Shown here: positions 50,386-58,550 of the stretch, one piece after another
How positions within the stretch are numbered: the first letter of the stretch is position 1
Layout: each line of letters starts with the position of its first letter
Origin: Nonomuraea jiangxiensis
Lineage (GTDB): Bacteria > Actinomycetota > Actinomycetes > Streptosporangiales > Streptosporangiaceae
NCBI RefSeq assembly: GCF_900099965.1
Contig: NZ_FNDJ01000004.1
Coordinates: 556,537-620,536, forward strand
Reading direction: 5' to 3'
DNA: 64,000 nucleotides
Program-made: the position numbers and the translations under genes
The notes under the pieces: model-generated
Seen by the model: only the letters and a program-made list of their open reading frames with translations
Database searches by the model: none
Told to the model about the DNA's origin: nothing

Positions 50386-51474
50386 CTACCGCAGGCCCGC
50401 TCGCTCGCAGGCGTCCTTGACCTCGGCGGTGCAGATGTCCTGGACCGTGTAGAAACCGTCCTTGACGATCGTGTCCTTGACCTTGTCCTTGGTGACGGCG
50501 ATGGGGTCGAGGAGGAAGGCGGGGATGTCGGCGGTGCCGTTGTTCACCTTGGCGGGGGCGGGCGGCCCCTGGCCCTTGGTGAGCGCGACGGCGAGCTCGG
50601 CGGACTTCTCCGCCTCGGCCCTGATGTCGAGGTAGACGGTCATGTACTGCTCGCCGGTGAGGATCCGCTGGACGGCCGCGAGCTCGGCGTCCTGGCCGGT
50701 GATCGGCGGGAGCTCGGTGTAGCCGGCGCGTTTCATCGCCGCGATCGCGCCGCCGGCCATGCCGTCGTTGGCCGACAGCACGCCCACGACGGAGTCGCGG
50801 CCGAGCGCGGTGATCGCCTGCTCCATCTGCTGCTGGGCCTTGTCGGGGCTCCAGTCGGGCGTGTCGTACTCCTTGCCGATTTTGACCTTGCCGTCGAGGA
50901 CGTTGTGCGCGCCCTTCTTGTAGTCGGCCGAGCTGGGGTCGGTCGGGGAGCCGTGGATCATCACGATCTGGCCCTTGTCCGTGGCGCCCTTGGCGGTGAG
51001 CGCGTCCAGCAGCGCCTGCCCCTGCATCTCGCCGACCCGTACGTTGTTGAACGAGACGTAGTAGTCGTAGCCGATCCCGGAGATCAGCCGGTCGTACGCG
51101 ATGACCGGGACCTTGCGTTGCTTGGCCTGGTTGACCAGCGGGGCCACCGCGGCGGCGTCGACCGCGTCGAGCACCAGCACGTCCGCGCCCTGCGTGAGGG
51201 CGGCCTCGACCTGCTGCTGCTGTTTGGCGGGCTCCTGGTCGGCGTTGCTGTAGAGCACCTTGCAGGCGGGGCAGAGGGCCTTGACCTTGGCCTCGAAGAG
51301 CGGCCGGTCGAAGGCCTCGTATCTCGTGGTCTTGGACTCCGGCAGGAGCAGGGCGATCGTCGCCTCCTGCTGGGGGTCGCCGGACGCGGTGCCGCCGGCG
51401 CCGCCGGATCCGGTGCCGCAGGAGGCGGCCAGTAAGACCGCGACGGCGGCTGACGTCTTCCATCCTCGGCCCAT
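50386..51474 (-). CDS. Xylose-type ABC transporter, solute-binding lipoprotein
   Basis: 362 aa. Lipobox LLAASC near residue 19. Periplasmic-binding type 1 fold: IALLLPESKTTRYEAFDRPLFEAKVKALCPACKVLYSNA, ADVLVLDAVDAAAVAPLVNQA, YDRLISGIGYDYYVSFNN, GVLSANDGMAGGAIAAMKRAG and ITGQDAELAAVQRIL. These match XylF-like proteins, with the sugar-binding D..N and D residues in the usual places. First gene of the transport operon, divergent from the ROK regulator. Confidence 0.93.
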   Translation of the reverse strand: MGRGWKTSAAVAVLLAASCGTGSGGAGGTASGDPQQEATIALLLPESKTTRYEAFDRPLFEAKVKALCPACKVLYSNADQEPAKQQQQVEAALTQGADVLVLDAVDAAAVAPLVNQAKQRKVPVIAYDRLISGIGYDYYVSFNNVRVGEMQGQALLDALTAKGATDKGQIVMIHGSPTDPSSADYKKGAHNVLDGKVKIGKEYDTPDWSPDKAQQQMEQAITALGRDSVVGVLSANDGMAGGAIAAMKRAGYTELPPITGQDAELAAVQRILTGEQYMTVYLDIRAEAEKSAELAVALTKGQGPPAPAKVNNGTADIPAFLLDPIAVTKDKVKDTIVKDGFYTVQDICTAEVKDACERAGLR

Positions 51475-51494
51475 CGCGTTGTTCCTTTCCGCGA

Positions 51495-51526
51495 CTACCC
51501 TTGGTAGTAAAGAAGGTAATTTACTA
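51495..51526. promoter_or_regulatory. ROK operator candidate: overlapping palindromes
   Basis: TAGTAAA (51505-51511) and TTTACTA (51520-51526) form a perfect 7-bp inverted repeat with an 8-bp spacer. CTACC (51495-51499) and GGTAG (51503-51507) form another that overlaps it. Both lie in the 101-bp gap between the divergent binding protein gene and ROK gene. The AT-rich core fits ROK/XylR operators. Likely the shared repressor site. Confidence 0.7.
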
Positions 51527-51575
51527 TCAGGGTGTTGGCTACCCTTCGGACGTTCCCATCGAGGAGGAGTCCGAC

Positions 51576-52739
51576 GTGCGCGGTGAGCTGGGTAACCCGC
51601 GGCTGCTGCGGGTGATGAACGAGCGGCGCCTGCTCGACCGGTTGCAGGAGCACGGCCCGGCCTCCCGCGCCGATCTGGCCAAGGTGACCGGGCTGTCGAA
51701 GCCCACGGTCTCGGCGGCGCTGGCCGGCCTGGCCAAGGACGGGCTGGTCCACCTGGTGGGCGAGGTGTCCGGCCGGCCGGGGCCGGTGACCTCGCTGTAC
51801 GACATGAACGCCGGGTCCGCGCACGTGGCGGGCATCGACATCGGGCGCGACTGGAACCGCGTCGTGGTGGCCGATCTGCGGGGGTCGTTCGTGGGCCGCG
51901 AGGACGGCCGGAACGACGCCAGCACCACGGCCGACCTGGCGGCCCACGTACGCGAGCTGGCCCACGCGGCCGCCGCCGCTGCCGGGCTGGAGTGGTCGGC
52001 CGTCACGTGTGCCGTGGCCGGCACCCCGGGCGTCTACGACCCGGTGGCCGGACGGCTGGACTTCGCCGGCAACGTGCCCGGCGCCGACCTCGTCGAACAA
52101 CTCCGCTCGGCCCTCGATCCCGACCTGGTCATAGAGAACGACATCAACCTCGCGGCCGTCGGCGAGCACGCCTACGGGGAGGGCAGGGGCAAGACGCACT
52201 TCGCCCTCGTCTCCGTCGGCACCGGCGTGGGCATGGGCATCGTCGTCAACGGCGAGCTGTACGTCGGCGCCCGCGGAGCAGCCGGTGAGGTGTCGTACCT
52301 GCCCACCGCCGAGGACCCCGCCGGGGACCCGGCCGCCCTGGAGCACGGGTCCACGGAGGCGCTGGCCTCCGCGCCGGGGGTGGTGCGGGCGGCCCGCGCC
52401 GCCGGGCTCGACCTGGGAAGCGCGAAGGAGGTCTTCGAGGCGGCCGGACGGGGTGACCGCACCGCCCTGGCCGTGGTCGAGGCCGAGGGGCAGCGCATCG
52501 GCGGGCTGCTCGTCACGGTCTGGGCCGTCCTCGACCCGGAGGTGATCGTGCTGAGCGGCGGGGTCGGACGCAACCTCGACCTGCTCGGCGGCGCGATCGA
52601 GCGCCGCATCACGGAGCTGGGGCCGCTCCGGCCGCGGGTGGTGGCCAGTGCGCTGGGCGACAGCGGGGTGCTGCTGGGAGCCGTCGCCCGCGCGCGGAAG
52701 CGGGCCTGGGATCTCATCTTCCAGTCCCGCCTCGGCTGA
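51576..52739 (+). CDS. ROK-family repressor of the xylose-type transporter
   Basis: 387 aa from a GTG at 51576, set by GAGGAGGAG 8 bases upstream; the open frame to 51501 crosses the operator and is rejected. Winged helix: RLLDRLQEHGPASRADLAKVTGLSKPTVSAALAGLAKDGLV. ROK domain: VAGIDIGRDWNRVVVADLRG, IENDINLAAVGEHAYG, VSVGTGVGMGIVVNGELYVGARGAAGEVSYLP. No CxCG zinc cluster. It most likely represses the divergent SBP-ATPase-permease operon and itself. Confidence 0.92.
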   Translation: MRGELGNPRLLRVMNERRLLDRLQEHGPASRADLAKVTGLSKPTVSAALAGLAKDGLVHLVGEVSGRPGPVTSLYDMNAGSAHVAGIDIGRDWNRVVVADLRGSFVGREDGRNDASTTADLAAHVRELAHAAAAAAGLEWSAVTCAVAGTPGVYDPVAGRLDFAGNVPGADLVEQLRSALDPDLVIENDINLAAVGEHAYGEGRGKTHFALVSVGTGVGMGIVVNGELYVGARGAAGEVSYLPTAEDPAGDPAALEHGSTEALASAPGVVRAARAAGLDLGSAKEVFEAAGRGDRTALAVVEAEGQRIGGLLVTVWAVLDPEVIVLSGGVGRNLDLLGGAIERRITELGPLRPRVVASALGDSGVLLGAVARARKRAWDLIFQSRLG

Positions 52740-52750
52740 CCGCCGTGAGA

Positions 52751-53203
52751 TCAGCCGGACGAGACGGGCTCCGCGGTCGGCAGGCCGAGCAGTTCCGGTC
52801 GCTCGGCGCGGCTGAGCCACACCTGGGCCGGGTCGGGCACCAGCCGGCGGGCCCGCAGGTCGATCACCCCGCTCACGTAGTTGACCTCGGCGGCCGGCTC
52901 GCCGTCCATGCGCCGGAAGACGTGCTCGACCCGATAGGTCTTGCCGGTGCCCCACGTCCAGACGCAGGAGACGTCGACCTCGTCGCCGAGGCGCAACTCG
53001 TGGTGATAGCGGATCAGCGTCTCCAGGTTGACCGGCCCGAGGCCGTCACCGAGCAGGCCCTCGACCGACACGCCCGCGGCCCGCACGCACGCGTGACGCG
53101 ACTCGTCCGCGAACCGCATGTAGGCGGAGCCGTTGAGGTGGAGCTGCGGGTCGATCTCGTAGACCGGGACCCGCAGGCGTACGGTGAACGGTTCGGTGCT
53201 CAT
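52751..53203 (-). CDS. Acyl-CoA thioesterase (hotdog fold)
   Basis: 150 aa from the ATG at 53203 (GCAGGAGG upstream). 4-hydroxybenzoyl-CoA thioesterase-like: VPVYEIDPQLHLNGSAYMRFADESRH at residues 13-38, where the Asp-Pro-..-His-Leu-Asn segment is the family active site (DxxGHxN-like). HHELRLGDEVDVSCVWTW and FRRMDGEPAAEVNYVSGVID follow. It hydrolyses an acyl-CoA; substrate unknown. Its start overlaps the stop of the 106-aa gene by 4 bases. Confidence 0.85.
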   Translation of the reverse strand: MSTEPFTVRLRVPVYEIDPQLHLNGSAYMRFADESRHACVRAAGVSVEGLLGDGLGPVNLETLIRYHHELRLGDEVDVSCVWTWGTGKTYRVEHVFRRMDGEPAAEVNYVSGVIDLRARRLVPDPAQVWLSRAERPELLGLPTAEPVSSG

Positions 53204-53520
53204 CGTTGTGCCTCCTGCTCTGCCAGCCACCGCAGTGAACGCTCGGTGAGATAGCGATTGCCGTCGTCGCGGACCTCCAGCCAGTCGCCCCGCACCCAGC
53301 CCCCAGCCGCCTGCGGTGAGAAGCCGTGCTTGCGGAACAGCCGGCTGGCCTCGTGGCGGGTCAGCCCGCGACGGCCCCACTCCGCCATGACAGCGACGTG
53401 GCGGTCCTCCTCCGAACGGTCAGGGACACCGGAGATCGCGTCCGCCAGCGCGGCCAGGCCCCGGCTGATCTGGCGCAACGCCGCCGCCACCTGCGCGGGG
53501 TCGGGCGATGGGGAGCTCAC
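53200..53520 (-). CDS. Hypothetical 106-aa protein, winged-helix-like
   Basis: 106 aa from a GTG at 53520; longer starts enter the region before a plausible ribosome site. VAAALRQISRGLAALADAI forms an N-terminal helix. Then VAVMAEWGRRGLTRHEASRLFRKHGFSPQAAGGWVRGDWLEVRDDGNRYLTERSLRWLAEQ looks like a winged helix. I do not recognise the family. It is ATGA-coupled to the thioesterase. Confidence 0.65.
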   Translation of the reverse strand: MSSPSPDPAQVAAALRQISRGLAALADAISGVPDRSEEDRHVAVMAEWGRRGLTRHEASRLFRKHGFSPQAAGGWVRGDWLEVRDDGNRYLTERSLRWLAEQEAQR

Positions 53521-53539
53521 CGCCCGAGCATAGCAATCG

Positions 53540-54280
53540 CTAGCGATCGAATACCAGCGCCGAGGCTCCACGCCCGGCCCTTTGACCGGCCGCCCATACG
53601 GTCACCCGCCACAGCGCCTCGGCCAGGACGCCGGCGCTCATCTTGCTCGTCCCGGCCGTCCGGTCCACGAACGTGATCGGCACCTCCGCCACCGTGAACC
53701 CGTGCCGTACGGCCCGCAGCGTGAGATCCACCTGGAAGCAGTACCCCCGGGACTCCACGCCGCCGCGCAGGATCGTCTCAAGGGCGGCGGCCCGGTAGAC
53801 GCGGAACCCGCCGGTGGCGTCGGCGACGGGAAGGCGGAGCGCCTGCCGCACATAGCGGTTGGCCAGCCGCGAGAGCAGCTCCCGCCGCCTCGGCCAGTTC
53901 GCCACCCGGCCGCCCGGCGTCCAGCGCGAGCCGATGACGAGGTCGGCGTGCCCGGCCGCGCGCAGCAGGGCGGGGAGCCGCTCGGGCGGGTGCGAGCCGT
54001 CGGCGTCGATCTCCACCAGCAGGTCGAACCCCCGGTCGAGCCCCCAGCGGAAGCCCGCCAGGTACGCGGCGCCCAGCCCCTGCTTGCCTTCCCGGTGCAG
54101 GACGTGCACGCCGTCGAGTTCGGCGGCGAGCCGGTCCGCGATCAGGCCCGTCCCGTCCGGGCTGTTGTCGTCCACGACCAGGACGCACGCGGTGGGTACG
54201 GCGGCGCGGATCCTGGCGACGATGCCGGGAAGGTTGTCGCGTTCGTTGTAGGTCGGCGTGATGACCAGGACGGTGCTCAT
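53540..54280 (-). CDS. Polyprenol monophosphomannose synthase-like glycosyltransferase (GT2)
   Basis: 246 aa. GT-A fold: VLVITPTYNERDNLPGIVARI, VVDDNSPDGTGLIADRL, GKQGLGAAYLAGFRWGLDRGFDLLVEIDADGSHPPE (metal DxD as DAD), and SRGYCFQVDLTLRAVRHGFTVAEVPITFVDR. It matches the actinobacterial Dpm1/Ppm1 synthase domain that makes polyprenyl-phosphate-mannose from GDP-mannose. It follows a membrane glycosyltransferase gene that could use that lipid donor, 9 bp upstream. Confidence 0.9.
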   Translation of the reverse strand: MSTVLVITPTYNERDNLPGIVARIRAAVPTACVLVVDDNSPDGTGLIADRLAAELDGVHVLHREGKQGLGAAYLAGFRWGLDRGFDLLVEIDADGSHPPERLPALLRAAGHADLVIGSRWTPGGRVANWPRRRELLSRLANRYVRQALRLPVADATGGFRVYRAAALETILRGGVESRGYCFQVDLTLRAVRHGFTVAEVPITFVDRTAGTSKMSAGVLAEALWRVTVWAAGQRAGRGASALVFDR

Positions 54281-54289
54281 GATCGCTCC

Positions 54290-55780
54290 TCAGCTCGCGT
54301 GCTTGAAGTCGGGCCAGGCGGTCTTCCAGGAGGTTCGCAAGCCCGAGCAGACCGTGATGGGCAGGCCCTGCTCCTCGTTCGCGACCCCGGTGCCGAGGTC
54401 GATGACCCCGGCGGACGCGCAGCTCCCGAAGCGCGCCCGCAGTCCGGCGGGCGGCATGCCCACGGCGACCACCGTCCGGGCCGTCTCCGGGGGCGGTCCC
54501 TGGTACCACAGCTCGTTGTGCCCGCTGTAGACCGGAATGCCCGGTGCGAAGCGGTCCAGGGCGCCGGCCTCGCCGTAGTTCGAGGTGAGCACGACCGTCC
54601 CCGCCGGCAGCCGCCGGTGCACCCCGGCCACCTGGGCGACGAAGCGCGGCCAGCCCACCGACTCCCTGGACACCTCGTTGGGCGAGAAATTCAGGGCGGG
54701 AAGCGGAAGCAGGGGCAGAGCCACGGCGATCCCGATGACCGAGCTGCCGAGCAGCCCCCACCACACCGTCCGGCGCCGCGCGACCCGGCTCCGCGTCCAC
54801 GCGGTGACGGGCACGCAGCCGGCCACGAAGGCGAAGATCACGCTGCCGGCGACGTAGTCCGCCCGTCCGCCCGACACCAGACCGAGCAGGATCGTGACCA
54901 GCGATGCGATCGCCAGCGCCCGGGTCTCCTGCCGCCGGCGCAGCCAGAGCCACCCGGCGACGGCGATCACGAACCCTCCCATGCTGAGCAGCGCCACCAG
55001 CATGGGCACGAACATGATCCGGTTCTCCTGCTCGCTGAGCGTGGCGGCCATGGCGAGCTGGGGCCAGCCGTGGGTGGCCTGGTAGAGCAGGTTCGGGGAG
55101 GCGATGACGGCGGCCAGGAGCGCCCCGGACCAGAACCATCTGTCGGCGAAGACGGCACGCGGCCCCTTCACCGCCAGGCCGACGGAGATGAGCAGGCCGG
55201 TGGCCAGCCCGGTGATCAGCAGGACGATCAGGTGTTTGTTGAACGTGGCGGCGCCCGCCACGGCGCCGGCCGCCACCCACCAGCGCCCGTCGCCGCGCAG
55301 TAGGGCGCGCAGCACGAACAGCATGCAGGCCGTCCAGAACACGAAGTCGGCCGACTGGGTCAGCAGGGTGTGCCCGGCGACCAGCGGGAACATCCCGGTG
55401 CCGAGGCCGGCGGCGGCGAGCGTCTGCGCGCTCCTGTCACCGCCGAGCTCCCGCGTGATCGCGGTGCCGAGCAGGATCAGCAGCCCGGCGCACAGCGCGG
55501 GCACGACCCGCAGCCCGACGATGGTGTCCCCGAACAGCGTCGTGGACAGCCGGGCCAGGAGCGGGGTCAGCGGCGGCTGGTCGAAGTACCCCCAGGCGGG
55601 GGACTGGCCGAGCAGGCGGAAGTAGAGCTCGTCGCGGTGGTAGCCGTACCACGGGCTCAGCAGCAGCAGCGTGACCACGACGACGCCCGCGATGGGGCCG
55701 GCGGTCCGCCAGGAGATCGCCGGGAGCGAGGGAGCGCTGGACCGGAGGCGGAGAGCTTGGAGGGGGGCTTGGAGCAGCAT
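54290..55780 (-). CDS. Membrane glycosyltransferase (GT39/ArnT-like, PMT_2)
   Basis: 496 aa with about 10-11 membrane helices. N-terminal YGYHRDELYFRLLGQSPAWGYFDQPPLTPLLARLSTTLFG has the acidic donor site (DE) typical of lipid-phosphate-sugar dependent glycosyltransferases. GTAITRELGGDRSAQTLAA follows, and a soluble C-terminal part with TVVLTSNYGEAGAL. Acceptor unknown. In operon with the GT2 gene, which likely supplies polyprenyl-phosphate-sugar. Confidence 0.88.
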   Translation of the reverse strand: MLLQAPLQALRLRSSAPSLPAISWRTAGPIAGVVVVTLLLLSPWYGYHRDELYFRLLGQSPAWGYFDQPPLTPLLARLSTTLFGDTIVGLRVVPALCAGLLILLGTAITRELGGDRSAQTLAAAGLGTGMFPLVAGHTLLTQSADFVFWTACMLFVLRALLRGDGRWWVAAGAVAGAATFNKHLIVLLITGLATGLLISVGLAVKGPRAVFADRWFWSGALLAAVIASPNLLYQATHGWPQLAMAATLSEQENRIMFVPMLVALLSMGGFVIAVAGWLWLRRRQETRALAIASLVTILLGLVSGGRADYVAGSVIFAFVAGCVPVTAWTRSRVARRRTVWWGLLGSSVIGIAVALPLLPLPALNFSPNEVSRESVGWPRFVAQVAGVHRRLPAGTVVLTSNYGEAGALDRFAPGIPVYSGHNELWYQGPPPETARTVVAVGMPPAGLRARFGSCASAGVIDLGTGVANEEQGLPITVCSGLRTSWKTAWPDFKHAS

Positions 55781-55838
55781 GCCTCCACGGTTTCCGATGC
55801 GGCCCCCGCCTGTCGTCTGGCCGGGAGCAGAACCGGAG

Positions 55839-56516
55839 TCAGGCCCCGGGCATAGGCGGCGGCTCCCCGGGGCGGACCACGCCGTGGTCGAACGCGAAGA
55901 CGACCGCGGCGGCCCGGTCGCGTACCGCCAGTTTGGTGAAGATCCGGCCGACGTGGGTCTTGACCGTGCCCTCGCCGAGCACGAGATGGCGGGCGATCTC
56001 GGCGTTCGTGAGCCCCCGGCCGATGAGCTTGAGCACGTCGAGCTCGCGTGCGGTGAGCTCGCCGAGCCGCCGGGCCGCCTCGGGGTCGGTCACCGGGTCC
56101 GCGCGGTAACGCCGCAGGACCCGTTCGCAGACGGCGGGATCCAGCCAGCCGTCGCCGGCCGCCACCGCCCGGACGGCACGCTGGATGTCCTCGGCCGGGG
56201 CGTCCTTGAGACAGAACCCCGACGCGCCGGCCCGCAGCGCCGCCGCGAGCACGCTGTCCTCGCCGAACGTCGTCAGCACCAGAACGCGGGCGGCCGGGTC
56301 CGCGGCGAGCAGGGCACGGGTGGCCTCGACGCCGTCCATCCGCGGCATGCGAATGTCCATGACCACGGCGTCGGGCCGGACCCGCGCCACCTCCGCCAGC
56401 GCGGCCTGGCCGTCGGCCGCCTCGGCGAGCACGTCGAACCCGTACGGCTGGCGCAGGATCGTCCGCAGCCCCGCCCTGGCGAGCTCCTGGTCGTCGACGA
56501 GCACCACCGAGATCAT
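55839..56516 (-). CDS. NarL/FixJ-type response regulator (second system)
   Basis: 225 aa from an ATG at 56516 that overlaps the kinase stop (ATGA). Receiver: ISVVLVDDQELARAGLRTIL with Asp in DAVVMDIRMPRMDG, LTTFGEDSVLAAALRAGASGF. LuxR-type domain LTARELDVLKLIGRGLTNAEIARHLVLGEGTVKTHVGRIFTKL. Partner of the kinase at 56513-57619. Targets unknown. Confidence 0.93.
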   Translation of the reverse strand: MISVVLVDDQELARAGLRTILRQPYGFDVLAEAADGQAALAEVARVRPDAVVMDIRMPRMDGVEATRALLAADPAARVLVLTTFGEDSVLAAALRAGASGFCLKDAPAEDIQRAVRAVAAGDGWLDPAVCERVLRRYRADPVTDPEAARRLGELTARELDVLKLIGRGLTNAEIARHLVLGEGTVKTHVGRIFTKLAVRDRAAAVVFAFDHGVVRPGEPPPMPGA

Positions 56517-57619
56517 GCCGGCAGCTCCGTCCGCACGACCCACCGGTCGTCCTCGGGGCCGGCGGTGACGTGGCCACCGACCATGCCGACCCTGTCGGCC
56601 ATCGCGCGAAGTCCCATGCCGCCATTGTGCCGGGACGGGCGATCAGGCAGGAGATTGGCGACCGTGGCGGACACGGCGCCGTCCGCCGCGACGCGCAGCC
56701 GTACCTCGACGGGGCGGCGCGGGGCGTGGCGGCTGGCGTTGGCCAGCGCCTCCTGAACCAGCCGGTAGAGCACCATCCCGGTGGTCGGGCCCACCGCCGA
56801 CAGCTCGCCGTGGACGCTGGACTCCAGCTCCAGGCCGGCCGTCCGGTATTCCTCGAACAACTCGGCGAGCCGGGACGCGGTGGGCTGGGGAGCGACCACC
56901 GCGGGATCGGAGTTCTCCTCGGCGAGCACGTGGACCACCTTGCGCAGCTCCGCCATGCTCTGCCGGGCGAGGCGCTCGGCCTCGGCGATGCCCGCCGCAG
57001 CCTCCCGGGGATCGTGTTCGAGCGCCAGCCGCGCGCCCCCGAGATGCAGCACCGTCACGGCGAGTGTGTGGGCGACGATGTCGTGCAGGTCGGCGGCCAG
57101 CCGCTGGCGATCGGCCAGGGCCGCGGCGGCGGTGGCGGCGCTCTCCGCCCGGTGCAGCCGCTCGCCCACCTCGATGCGGTAACGCGCGGCCCAGCCGCTC
57201 CAGAAGACCAGCGTCAGGGCGGCCAGCCAGTTCGGCCAGCCGGGGTCGGGCGTGGTGAACGCCGCCGCGGCCACCACGGCGAGCGAGGCGAGCCAGACGG
57301 CGATGCCCGGCCAGAGCCGCAGGGTCAGCGCGACGAAGGCGATGCAGAGCACCAGGACGAACCAGCCGATGCTGTTGATCGTGAGCTCCGTCAGTGCCGC
57401 TATGGCCACGGGAGCCAGGAGACCGGCCACCTCGGCGGTGCGGCGCGGCACCGTACGCACGATGACGACGCACAGGACGATCAGGGCGGCCCCGCCGGCG
57501 AACGACCAGGCGCAGAAACCACCGCACCCGCGCGTGAGCGTCTGCACCCACGTCAGCCCGACCAGCAGGATCAGCAGCCCGAGACCGGCCGGCACCAGCC
57601 AGCGGGGAGTCACCGTCAT
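56513..57619 (-). CDS. Sensor histidine kinase (NarL-partner type, second system)
   Basis: 368 aa from the ATG at 57619. Six or so N-terminal membrane helices. HisKA_3 box: RLAADLHDIVAHTLAVTVLHLGG with phospho-acceptor His in DLHDI. ATPase: VLYRLVQEALANASRHA (N box) and GGMGLRAMADRVGMVGG (G box). No tandem insertion, unlike the kinase at 32437. The signal is unknown. The start has TACGAT 6 bases upstream and no ribosome site, so the mRNA is probably leaderless. Confidence 0.92.
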   Translation of the reverse strand: MTVTPRWLVPAGLGLLILLVGLTWVQTLTRGCGGFCAWSFAGGAALIVLCVVIVRTVPRRTAEVAGLLAPVAIAALTELTINSIGWFVLVLCIAFVALTLRLWPGIAVWLASLAVVAAAAFTTPDPGWPNWLAALTLVFWSGWAARYRIEVGERLHRAESAATAAAALADRQRLAADLHDIVAHTLAVTVLHLGGARLALEHDPREAAAGIAEAERLARQSMAELRKVVHVLAEENSDPAVVAPQPTASRLAELFEEYRTAGLELESSVHGELSAVGPTTGMVLYRLVQEALANASRHAPRRPVEVRLRVAADGAVSATVANLLPDRPSRHNGGMGLRAMADRVGMVGGHVTAGPEDDRWVVRTELPA

Positions 57620-57625
57620 CCGCCC

Positions 57626-57631
57626 ATCGTA
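57626..57631 (-). promoter_or_regulatory. -10 element of a leaderless mRNA for the second kinase
   Basis: On the reverse strand TACGAT ends 6 bases before the ATG at 57619. The same hexamer at the same spacing precedes the first kinase gene at 32437. Confidence 0.5.
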
Positions 57632-57789
57632 GGAATCCCCAGTTCCCGGGCGCATCCGCCCAGAGTGATACCCGCCGTCCGCCCACGGTCAGAGCCCCGT
57701 CCCGCCCGCCGCGCTTCCCTTCCACCCGCCGGCCATGTGCCCGGCGGCGGAATGGACGAGCCAGTCGGGCCCGGAGGAGACTGAACCGC

Positions 57790-58476
57790 ATGCATGATCA
57801 CCAATCACAGAGGTACGCCGTTCCGCCGGACGGGGAACGACCGGTCTGGGCGTTGATCGGCCCGGGGATCGGTGCGCTCGCCGGTCTCTACTTGCTGACG
57901 ATGCCCTTGGGACCCATCCCGTGGGGCACCCTGCAGTCCGCCCTCCACCTGTCGGACCAGACCATCCTCCTCACGACCGTCGTCGCCTACGTGGTCAGCG
58001 CGGCGGCGGGCGGGGCGCTGGGCGCCGTCCTCGGCAGGCGTTTCCTGACGACCGTGGGCCTGTCGGCCCTCGCCCTCATGATCGTCGGGGTGCTGCTGGA
58101 CGTGCTCGCCCCCGGTGCCGGAATCTTCGCGATCGGCCGGGTGCTGAGCGGGCTCGGCGCCGGTGCCGCGGTGGGGGCGACGGCGGCACTGGCGTGGCGG
58201 ACGGGCCGCGGCCGGGGCGCGGTGGTCGCGACATTGGCTGCTCTCGGTGTCCTCTCCCTGGTGCTGGGGCCGTTCGTCAACCAAGGGCTGACGAGTGCGA
58301 TGACGTGGCGGCTGGGGTATCTCGTCGTGGTGCTCCCGCTGCTCGCGGGGCTGCTCGCCGCGGCCGTCAGCGGATTCGTGCTCCTGCTGACCCGGCGGCC
58401 CGCGCAACCGAATCCGGCCGGCCCGCCCTATCCGCAGGCCGCCGAGCGTCCCGGGAACGCCCCTCCCGGAACCTGA
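57790..58476 (+). CDS. Half-size MFS-like membrane protein
   Basis: 228 aa with six membrane helices: LIGPGIGALAGLYLLTMPLG, TTVVAYVVSAAAGGALGAVLGRRF, ALALMIVGVLLDVLAPG, GRVLSGLGAGAAVGATAALAW, VVATLAALGVLSLVLGPFVNQ, YLVVVLPLLAGLLAAAVSGFVLLL. The segments VLGRRF and GRVLSGLGAGAAVG resemble the N-half of MFS carriers. A full carrier has 12 or more. It is either a truncated transporter or a small membrane protein class. It is divergent from the kinase. Confidence 0.7.
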   Translation: MHDHQSQRYAVPPDGERPVWALIGPGIGALAGLYLLTMPLGPIPWGTLQSALHLSDQTILLTTVVAYVVSAAAGGALGAVLGRRFLTTVGLSALALMIVGVLLDVLAPGAGIFAIGRVLSGLGAGAAVGATAALAWRTGRGRGAVVATLAALGVLSLVLGPFVNQGLTSAMTWRLGYLVVVLPLLAGLLAAAVSGFVLLLTRRPAQPNPAGPPYPQAAERPGNAPPGT

Positions 58477-58487
58477 CCCGGCACGGG

Positions 58488-58536
58488 TTGTCGGATCCCC
58501 GAGACTGGACTACCGTCTATTTCATCGAGTGATGAA
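58488..58536 (+). promoter_or_regulatory. Promoter with palindrome for the flavin hydroxylase gene
   Basis: TTGTCG (58488-58493), 17-bp spacer, TACCGT (58511-58516). Just after it is TTCATC-GAGT-GATGAA (58521-58536), a perfect 6-bp inverted repeat placed at the likely transcription start. AGGGGGCGG then precedes the ATG at 58551. The palindrome is a good repressor site; no regulator gene is adjacent. Confidence 0.7.
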
Positions 58537-58550
58537 TTTAGGGGGCGGCA

